DNA of 62,000 nt from Tubiluchus corallicola (Eukaryota; Priapulida; Priapulimorpha; Priapulimorphida; Tubiluchidae). This document shows positions 51,946 to 62,000 of this stretch, piece after piece (the first letter of the stretch is position 1; each line of letters starts with the position of its first letter). Location of the stretch: contig JAQGDQ010000428.1 of NCBI GenBank assembly GCA_030141605.1, forward strand, positions 1-62,000, given 5' to 3'. Below the pieces are notes generated by a model. That model made no database searches. It was given only the letters and a program-made list of their open reading frames with translations, and was not told the origin of the DNA. A program made the position numbers and the translations under genes.

Positions 51946-52276
51946 TATACATATATATTCTAGTTATGTACCACAACTTTCTAGTCAAATAAATTGACAG
52001 TGTTAATTTTTTTATAAACCTTGCATCTTTTAAATCCATTTGTCTTGCATCTACAGACAACGTCCCAGTCCAGCATATTTAATTATTTAATCAATAATCA
52101 GCAGGTCTTCAAAAGCTATTCAAATTATAAATGATGACTATTTTAAATACGTGAAAAATTAATGTTGATGTCACCTTCATGTCATTCACAACAGTTTGAA
52201 ATAATCCACCCAAAGCACTGCACTCTTTGTCCATATTTGCGAAATTAGTCCCTTCAGTTACCACTGGAGTTGTCAT
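21610..52276 (-). CDS. MTSS1: MTSS1/MIM-ABBA family I-BAR (IMD) protein, 17 coding exons
   Basis: Coding exons in transcript order, all GT-AG and phase-consistent: 52276-52175, 51507-51446, 51129-51056, 37912-37736, 33254-33180, 32248-32091, 31451-31299, 30323-30177, 29126-29007, 28436-28285, 27154-26938, 26351-26219, 25530-25448, 25258-25147, 24134-24036, 23228-23123, 21973-21610. The product is about 777 aa (human MTSS1 about 755). Exons 1-7 (residues 1-267) encode the IMD: MDKECSALGGLFQTVVNDMK, FLDAFQKVADMATNTQGATR and KKVATQMDKEHSKEYK are near-identical to vertebrate MTSS1. This domain binds PIP2 membranes, dimerises and makes outward protrusions. A serine-rich region follows (TPPGSPGSGG, RKSSMCSLNSMNSS, SSASSQDSGF), then RPHTISSPYE, MRKRTASTSTNSPPESPD, PVYMNVTEL and TPPPVPTRK (SH3-ligand type). 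A 5' UTR exon precedes the acceptor at 52282. The donor of exon 12 is weak (gtaaaa); an alternative lies a few codons upstream. The normal C-terminal WH2 is not seen. Confidence 0.95.
22081..22436. mobile_element. TA-flanked MITE, family 1 copy A
   Basis: Lies in the last intron of MTSS1. Bounded by inverted repeats: left TA-CAATCATATCTCAGTTTG, right (read inward) TA-CACTCATATCTCGGTTT. It shares blocks with the copy at 29402, including acacagtccgtt, ttcacgagctgacc, gctagctggcggg (tagctggcgggtc here) and gacaattggcaaat. No coding capacity. Confidence 0.8.
23368..23420. repeat. Degenerate ATG/AATG simple repeat
   Basis: Run of imperfect tri- and hexanucleotide units (aatgataataatgacaatg, then gatgatgatgatg) in an MTSS1 intron. 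Confidence 0.85.
28803..28868. repeat. (GA)n microsatellite
   Basis: Near-perfect GA dinucleotides with one C interruption near 28814, followed by a G-rich purine tail to about 28886. Lies in the MTSS1 intron between the exons at 29007 and 28436. Confidence 0.95.
29402..29816. mobile_element. TA-flanked MITE, family 1 copy B
   Basis: Same family as 22081-22436. Ends are TA-CTCATATCTCGG on the left and the complementary CCAAGATATGAGTG-TA on the right. It is longer than copy A because of about 60-90 extra bases in the middle (around 29575-29660). It lies in the MTSS1 intron between the exons at 30177 and 29126. Confidence 0.8.
30612..31212 (+). mobile_element. TTAA-flanked short element, family 2 copy A
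   Basis: About 600 bp between TTAA at 30612 and TTAA at 31209. It aligns along its whole length with 44173-44716, sharing cccaa-cttaaactat, gctagttagat-ggcact, gcatcttggaaa, gttcagttgtga and ttaattaagtttttaacct. No transposase is visible; two small overlapping ORFs inside it are not conserved between copies. It sits in the MTSS1 intron before the exon at 30323. Confidence 0.75.
34906..35035 (-). CDS. Candidate alternative first exon of MTSS1 homologue
   Basis: An ATG-initiated minus-strand exon of 43 codons plus one base (MAFSSENVSQSSHSHAPYFY, then GSHISSSQHLPGYIDVNEWR, TES) ending at a good donor, CAG|gtcagt. It is phase 1, the phase required by the next MTSS1 exon (33254), giving the junction TES-EYKRNRHEIKK. 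Used this way it would make a protein lacking the first half of the IMD. The ORF also runs on past the donor to 34631 as a 134-residue frame, so it could instead belong to a small independent transcript or be chance. The composition is balanced and less AT-rich than the surrounding intron. Confidence 0.4.
37085..37705. repeat. Degenerate minisatellite-like tract, unit about 20-25 bp
   Basis: Many diverged units related to actcatcaggtcacctatcc, for example tactcatcacgtcacctatc near 37091, caccatgtcatctatccatg near 37194, tcaggtcacccaaccatgtg near 37291, and gtcacctatccatgaactca near 37680. Single related units occur at about 35673 (plus) and 46285 (minus). The tract keeps a 117-codon frame open (37082-37435) that I regard as repeat-derived. 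It abuts the 3' side of the MTSS1 exon at 37736. Confidence 0.6.
38953..39022 (-). CDS. MTSS1: Alternative first exon of MTSS1 homologue
   Basis: Starts at an ATG (39022) and encodes MSLFCPAEVHNGALLLEGLK then ACT plus one base, ending at the donor CACAG|gtaata. The phase (1) is exactly that of the constitutive exon ending at 51056, so it splices in frame to 37912 (ACT-GATREIG). The resulting protein would replace the first 79 residues of the IMD, including helix 1, with 23 new residues, which should alter dimer formation and membrane binding. Its ATG is about 100 bases from the putative start region of the opposite-strand gene at 39415, consistent with a shared bidirectional promoter. Support is sequence-only. 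Confidence 0.6.
39023..39185. promoter_or_regulatory. Putative bidirectional promoter with CRE palindrome
   Basis: The interval between the MTSS1 alternative ATG (39022, leftward) and the 5' exon of the secreted-protein gene (ending at donor gtgagt, 39186). It holds a perfect CRE/ATF site TGACGTCA at 39069-39076 and, two bases later, TCATGTGA at 39079-39086, an E-box-like site for bHLH-ZIP (USF/MITF-type) factors. No TATA box is obvious, as expected for bidirectional promoters. Start sites are inferred, not seen. Confidence 0.5.
39415..39966 (+). CDS. Small secreted protein of unknown function, nested in MTSS1 intron
   Basis: 183 residues. A signal peptide is clear: MFRSSAIFLC plus the hydrophobic core to about residue 20, with likely cleavage after AYA at 24. 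The mature part has one cysteine (C25), so no internal disulfides. Residues 30-100 are probably helical and charged (DDVWKALHERWKEIPADWMEQ, then KDIREIKQLLRERNLPEDIA, FRDSYSAEDFRASL). The C-terminal 80 residues are basic and Ser/Gly/Arg-rich, with a few dibasic sites (DRKT, LYKRKLGNG), as in some peptide precursors, but without repeated peptides. The gene appears to have a non-coding first exon ending at 39185 (donor gtgagt), a 220-bp intron and an acceptor tgcatttag at 39405, ten bases before the ATG. It lies in the third MTSS1 intron on the opposite strand. I do not recognise the family. Confidence 0.65.
   Translation: MFRSSAIFLCTATILCLCSNIAYACGWSPSFKPDVTDDVWKALHERWKEIPADWMEQVRGKDIREIKQLLRERNLPEDIAMVAKQFRDSYSAEDFRASLRNVDRKTSIIGTQVGHSRYPSGINRGSVFRSPILETASLPEKAGRSELSLRGSGRLSRFARSANIHGTLHNLYKRKLGNGLHKT
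40425..40550. repeat. Three 42-bp tandem repeats carrying CRE-like palindromes
   Basis: Copies are 40425-40466, 40467-40508 and 40509-40550. Each has the order acgacatgacgtcacc, gatatggtaacatttc, agaagt. Copies 1 and 2 contain the intact palindrome TGACGTCA; copy 3 reads TGATGCCA. Because 42 is a multiple of three, the minus strand stays open as a repeated 14-residue unit, which I do not regard as a gene. The array is about 460 bp beyond the stop codon of the secreted-protein gene. Confidence 0.95.
41142..41197. repeat. Perfect 28-bp tandem duplication
   Basis: Two identical consecutive copies (41142-41169 and 41170-41197) beginning ttttgagaggaatg and ending gtttgtggtatatac. The lack of any mismatch points to a recent duplication. 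Confidence 0.95.
41785..42150 (-). mobile_element. Non-LTR (LINE) reverse transcriptase remnant
   Basis: The minus strand between about 41935 and 41840 reads SGATGVPQGSTLGLLLFRNY with YINGP following, which is the classic RT block GVPQGSxLGPxLF. About 50 bases further on comes FADDLFLYIH (about 41820-41785), the catalytic Y/FADD block. Upstream, LAHSCDYFYDRTSQFTSSTI (near 42040-41975) fits the SYLxxRxQ region, and HTNSVYGV the preceding helix. Stops and frameshifts break it, so it is a dead copy. It lies in the large third MTSS1 intron. Confidence 0.75.
42801..43322 (-). mobile_element. TTAA-family short element, family 2 copy C (inverted)
   Basis: Reverse-complement copy of the element at 44173-44716. 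Shared blocks, read on plus, include catatcctaccccattttga, cttaattaa, catcacaactgaacacc, gcgtttc-gagatgcaggc, ctagtgccc-tctaactag and ccttttcaatat. A TTAA lies at 42781-42784 just outside the visible end; the other end has decayed. Confidence 0.65.
44173..44716 (+). mobile_element. TTAA-flanked short element, family 2 copy B
   Basis: About 544 bp from TTAA at 44173 to TTAA at 44713. The ends form short imperfect inverted repeats: left TTAAAGGAAAACAAGACC, right (read inward) TTAAAAGGAAAGCAGATTG. TTAA is the target duplication of piggyBac-type elements. No open transposase frame is present. Confidence 0.7.
44827..44880 (+). repeat. tRNA-like sequence, possible SINE head or tRNA pseudogene
   Basis: tagcgtagtggataagacac at 44827 resembles the tRNA D-arm/A-box, and atcgagatttccacg at about 44864 resembles a decayed T-arm/B-box (GGTTCGAATCCCACG) at roughly the right spacing. 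No closed acceptor stem is visible, so it is not called as a functional tRNA. Confidence 0.35.
47386..47830. repeat. Diverged tandem duplication, period about 255 bp
   Basis: The segment from about 47386 (aaaactg ... aaagtcctacgaagagttga) is repeated from about 47640 (aaagccctaggaggagttga). Both then carry aaaactgac, gtccagt, a ctttttcac/cttttta block, gttcaccaaa, caggcc-type blocks, tgccc/taccc, and a gtttgct/gttttgt block. The first copy's 83-codon ORF is a by-product. Confidence 0.65.
47985..48067. repeat. Imperfect ATC/ATT trinucleotide repeat
   Basis: About 80 bases of cat/tat/atc units (catcatcattatcaccatca and similar). It generates an Ile-rich spurious ORF on the plus strand. Confidence 0.9.
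51898..51960. repeat. (TA)n microsatellite
   Basis: About 55 bases of TA with occasional C interruptions, in the MTSS1 intron between the exons at 52175 and 51507. Confidence 0.95.
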
Positions 52277-52281
52277 TTTGA

Positions 52282-56940
<4,659 letters not shown>

Positions 56941-57924
56941 AGTGAGCGAGATGAAGCCAACTTAACGATGGTGCTTAATCCAACACACGTCATTTGATTG
57001 ACAGTTCCATTTTGACTCAAGAATGATACTGAATGTCCTTTAAAAACTGGCTCAACTAAAACTCGATATTTCTCATTATGAGATTAGGAATGTAAGATAA
57101 ATCATAATAATCATTTCATTGTTTAAAATTTGTTGGGCCCTTTTGACCAGCACTTGAGATGATCGGAATTAAAAATGTTTCAAGCCTTAATAACACTGAT
57201 GAGGGGAAACGATGTTCCTTTTGTAAAACTCAGGCGTATTTTTAATAAATGTGTCTTCAATTATTAGAGTTAATATTAGTGTTCTCGATTTTTGTGCCTA
57301 TAAGATTTAATTAGATGGCGTAGTTAGTAAGATGTATAATAATATGGCTACAGTAATATTCATAATTTTTAAGGAAAGTAATTAAGAACTGTCTAAATAT
57401 ATTATATATATTATTATATAATCTTCGTTAATTGCCTAAGTATTGCAAAATTATTTCTGTATCTTCATGTATGACTAAAAAAACATTATATCGGGATAAT
57501 AAATTTCATTCCTAGTTTTTTTAGTTGTATTAGAAACGCGCAGCAGTTAACATGGTCGGCCTTCGCGGCTGCGCAGATTAATTAGCTGCATTTGGCAAAT
57601 TTTCAACTATTCCTTGATAACGTACAAGTTTCAAAAACAGAAGGGTGCAATAATATATAGGATATAAGAATCCGCCTTTTATTAATAGAAGCAGTTGCAA
57701 ATGGCTCTCAGCTAAGCGCAGGAACATAGTGAACTTAGTTCTCAGCTTAGCGCAGGAAATTTTAGCAAGTTATTGTCATAAACCACATTCATGACAATTC
57801 GAATGTATTTTTCGTTATCAAGACTTAAGGTACCAGTTACATAGCCTAAAACTATATTTATTCCTGATTACGCCAATCAATCTACGTGTCCGGATTACAT
57901 GTTCTTCATCCTGACTACCTCCAT

Positions 57925-57988
57925 CACACACACACGCACGCACGCACACACACACACGCACGCACATGCGCGCGCACACAATATATAT
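57925..57988. repeat. CA/CACG microsatellite
   Basis: About 60 bases of CA with CACG and CGCG interruptions. It gives a spurious Cys/Val-rich ORF on the minus strand. Confidence 0.93.
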
Positions 57989-58160
57989 TGCTTTTCTTAT
58001 AATACACTTTGTCAACGACCCTCTATTGTCCACTAGGTCTTATAACACAATTTAAAGACCGTCATATTCCTTGACATAAAGCCTGGATCATTCAACAGAT
58101 TCCAAGCTAATGCAAGAGGTTCTTTTGATTCTAAACATGCCAACTTGTTCTAAACTTGTC

Positions 58161-58358
58161 TTAAAACATTTTTTCCTTCTGTAAAATCAATTTTCTTAAT
58201 ACGTATGGCATGCCTGTCTCAACAAAAGCCAGCTCACTAGTAATTGCAGATTTAACACCAAGTAACACTTTGATCGTTTTATTATACAACATTTTTAAGG
58301 CTTTAAAATTTGACGTAAGCCAGTTCTCCACATACACCAATGTACTAGTTACACACAC
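58161..58358 (-). mobile_element. LINE-derived fragment, C-terminal part of a non-LTR ORF2
   Basis: The 65-codon minus frame contains ALKMLYNKTIKVLLGVKSAI and then FVETGMPYVLRKLILQKEKM. This layout (kCLkxLLGV... then E-lG-P-l) is typical of the region after the reverse transcriptase in many non-LTR retrotransposons. No RT core is adjacent and stops follow, so it is a truncated dead copy. Similarity judged by eye. Confidence 0.5.
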
Positions 58359-58476
58359 AAGCTTTTGCTACTTTTTTTCAATGCAAAAAGGCCTTTCATA
58401 ATTCTTATACACGAGTGAGATCAATTTTAATACCAATAAATTTGGGTATATTTAATAGCAAATTGACGTCATTTAA

Positions 58477-58664
58477 TTAAAAGGAATGCAGAATGATTTT
58501 TTATATATACTACCCAATTTTCAAGTCCGGCAAAAAGTATATATTTTAACACGGTTATTACTGCAAAAGCGTTTCTGATAATTACATAATAGATCGAAAA
58601 CTTAATTAGCGGCGGGCGAGCATAACTATTGATGACATCACAAACTAACATAATTTTCAATAAC
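58477..58664 (-). mobile_element. TTAA-family short element, family 2 copy D (truncated, inverted)
   Basis: The terminal sequence TTAAAAGGAATGCAGAATGA at 58477 matches the inward-read right end of the copy at 44716. It continues through the tttcaagtc, aagtatat, gtttctgataatta, cttaatta and gatgacatcacaa blocks, then ends. Confidence 0.65.
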
Positions 58665-59268
58665 AAAAATAATTTATTTAGATAAGGTGCAGCGTTTTAT
58701 GGCACAAAATGGCACTCGCGTTGGAGATCAGGCTTCAAAAGTATTTGTAAACTCCATGGGTACTTGTAAACAAAAATACAAAATTGATACCCTTCTAGAC
58801 TTCTTATACACCTTACCCTTTTCTCATTCAAAAACATGCACTCGCCAAATTTTGTCTTGCTTCGCTAGCGCTGTGGCTTCTATTCTCAGTTATGAAACTA
58901 AAACCACGAAAGGCCGATAATTATATTAAATGTGGTAATGCTGTAATTTATTCCTGTGGTGCATCACATTACCATAATGGCTCTGCTTTAGTATTTTGGC
59001 TTACGGGCATACGCAGAGAAGGCAAGCCCACCTATATGCTATACACTTTGCTTACATAGCACACATGACGTTTAGTCGTCCAGGTGTTCAGCGCTCAGTT
59101 GCCATGACGGCATCAGCAGGTAAATGCTACCTGTACTAATCAATTTTTGTCGCCATGGTTCCCTTTGTTGTATATACATACCTGGCTTCTCCTCCTGATT
59201 ACATGAGACGCTAGAGAGTAAGTCAATAGAAGCCCTTACTGAAAGTGCTGCTAGAGTTTCAGTTATAA

Positions 59269-59904
<636 letters not shown>

Positions 59905-62000
59905 ACCGCATAGGTGAACAAGTTCAACAAAGGCCAAAGCAAATGTTTGGGAACAAATAGCCTGAGATCCACAGAAGGTGAGCAGCCATCATCCAGTTAA
60001 ATGTAATAATTACTCAATTATTATTGCATTTATAGACTTAGCAAGGTAAATAATAGTTAGAGACAATCAATCGTGTACGTGGAGCTCACTTTTTGTGAAT
60101 TTTTAATTTAATATACATGCACAGGAAAAGTTTATTATGATCAGTTTTCTGACAGCTGGCTTATACTTAACTGTAAAAGTGCATTCTGTTTTTAGTAGTG
60201 TGCGGTCACATTTGAGTCTGGCCAATATCTAAAATTTCGATTTGTGGTTGTAAAAAGATTTGCGTGTGTTCAGCTTGTATAAGTAGGTTCAACTTTGTGT
60301 CACTGGGGGCAGTTTGAATAATTTGTTGTGTTGACTGTTGATTCGCCTAATTTTCATCAAATGATTCCTTGACTATTTCTTTCAAAGCATGGCTTAATTG
60401 TTTATGGCTGCTGCAGTTCCTGAGATAACACCAGAAAATCATATAATTAACTGAGCTATAGCATGACAGCATTGTGATTCTGCAAGGCTCGTAATTTTAG
60501 TGAACGCCATCACAATTTGATTTTGTACTGTTAAAATTAATAATAAGTTTTCATGGATTTTGATGCTTGATAAATTATTGTGTATACCTACTAGAATGTA
60601 TAGTGCTTGACATCAAGGCAATAGTCTCCAATGCGATTGCCTGAATAGAGGAATAAAACACATTTTTGTCATTTCACAAATATTGACATAGAAGTTATCT
60701 TACTTTTTTGCGTCTTTTATACTCCTTTAAATGATTTAAATCATTATTGAATAGTCTTGAAAATCCGTATTATTAGGCCTACTATAATATATATATATGT
60801 GTGTTATAGGTAGAAATTGAAACTTATTTTTCGTGCCAAGACGATAGACTATGGTTTCCAAGCTTTCAGGCTTATATACTCTCCATTGACATAGCCTCTA
60901 CTTAAAACTTTAAAGAACCTTGTTGCCTGGCACTGTATGTAGGCCAATTACTCTACCTGTAATAACAACGTTTTTTTATAATTATAACATGTGACCCGTT
61001 ACTGTTTGTGCAACCTGTGCGTATTGATTGTTAATTTAGGTTTTCAATCATTGAGTTTCGTCTCTTATTGATAGGTTGTTAGGTAGGTCTACGTAGCATT
61101 AACATTTCATGAATAAGTTATTAACCTTTATAGCTCATACAACAGTGTGATACCTGCCATTATGCTATTAGCAATGGCAGTAATGAGCCGTCCACCATCA
61201 TGTCAAATATATAATTCTCTTAAATATAATAAAACTTATGTGTAATATACATCTTTTATGTATAATAAATTCAAATTTGCATTGGCTTTTTTTACTGTTA
61301 TACTGCTAATTTTAATTTTATGCTTCATTTACGCATGCATAGCAGCACGTGTTAATACATACCGGCACGTAGATTGTGAACTTGAAAAACTTCATCTAGT
61401 CATAAACTGATATCATGACGCGACAAACTGCGATTTTAATGTTCCATTTTCTTTATCCGCTAGTATTTAATCAGCTAGATCTCTCCACCACTGTAGACAT
61501 TCCACAGAAGCCACTTTTTCTGTAACCTTGTAAAAAGTTTAAAATGTGTCGGTCACCCACAACCATTTGTATACAGAAAAAGCAGGACGGTTGCGTTCAG
61601 CTGATTGTCGTTGAATACGTCGTGGATTTTTTTTTTGATATTCTGGTCGCCCAGACATACAATCAGTTTCCTTATAAGGACAAGCCTACATAGCGGTCTA
61701 TGCTCCATTTACAAACATTTTTTCTAGTGGGATACCTCCCGCAAATGAAGTATGGGATTATTGAAATATACTGTGCATCTATTTTGTGGTTTTACTGGGT
61801 TACGATATTTTGCTCTTTTGTCATAACTTAACATTTACAAAGCATAGCAATAGCAACCTCGTTGAAAACAAGCCTATTTAGTGGACCTCATTTTTTGGTT
61901 TTTTAACGACCTCACCATATTTATGCAGTTCGCAGAACAAAGCGCTAGCATGCCCTAGAGGCCTAGACCAAATGTAATGAACCAACTGAAAAGGTTTAGA
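59905..62000. other. 3' UTR of copy 2 and intergenic DNA
   Basis: AATAAA at 60652-60657 would give a 3' UTR of about 770 bases. Beyond it I see only AT-rich DNA with a short TA tract at about 60786 and no supported gene. Confidence 0.55.

Overview
The window is animal nuclear DNA. It is AT-rich, has long introns and intergenic stretches, shows canonical GT-AG splice sites, and encodes metazoan-specific proteins (an MTSS1/MIM I-BAR protein, a TRIQK membrane protein, NSRP1, calcyphosine-like EF-hand proteins). The sequence alone does not identify the species. Large introns and non-vertebrate divergence suggest an AT-rich invertebrate.

Layout, left to right. (1) 1-1997 (+): 3' part of a kelch beta-propeller gene with a very long insert between propeller blades. 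(2) 4962-7654 (+): a three-exon TRIQK orthologue, assembled here from splice sites; two of its exons are too short to stand out as ORFs. (3) 9644-11446 (-): intronless NSRP1 splicing regulator, convergent with TRIQK. (4) 13934-15112 (+): intronless BTB/POZ protein of SPOP/TDPOZ type. (5) 15113-21609: gene-poor, with a TA-flanked inverted-repeat DNA transposon remnant. (6) 21610-52276 (-): one large gene, the MTSS1/MIM/ABBA orthologue. It was reconstructed as 17 phase-consistent coding exons (about 777 aa), with two further phase-compatible candidate first exons inside the gene. Its 13-kb third intron holds a small nested gene on the opposite strand (39415-39966, a secreted protein of unknown function). 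That gene's 5' end lies head-to-head with one MTSS1 alternative first exon across a compact interval carrying a CRE palindrome. (7) 56311-56940 and 59290-59904 (+): tandem pair of intronless calcyphosine-like four-EF-hand genes.

Between genes and in introns lie several repeat families: a TTAA-flanked short element in four copies (30612, 42801, 44173, 58477), a TA-flanked MITE in two copies (22081, 29402), fragments of non-LTR reverse transcriptase (41785-42150 and 58161-58358, both minus), a tRNA-like SINE head (44827), a three-copy 42-bp tandem repeat carrying CRE palindromes, and many microsatellites.

The genes form no operon or obvious pathway. Two (NSRP1 and the BTB protein, if SPOP-like) belong to families associated with nuclear speckles, MTSS1 acts at the plasma membrane-actin interface, and the EF-hand pair are calcium sensors. 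The features most worth following up are the internal promoter structure of MTSS1 with its nested secreted gene, the apparent lack of a WH2 motif at the MTSS1 C-terminus, the intronless state of several normally multi-exon genes, and the TTAA-flanked element family.
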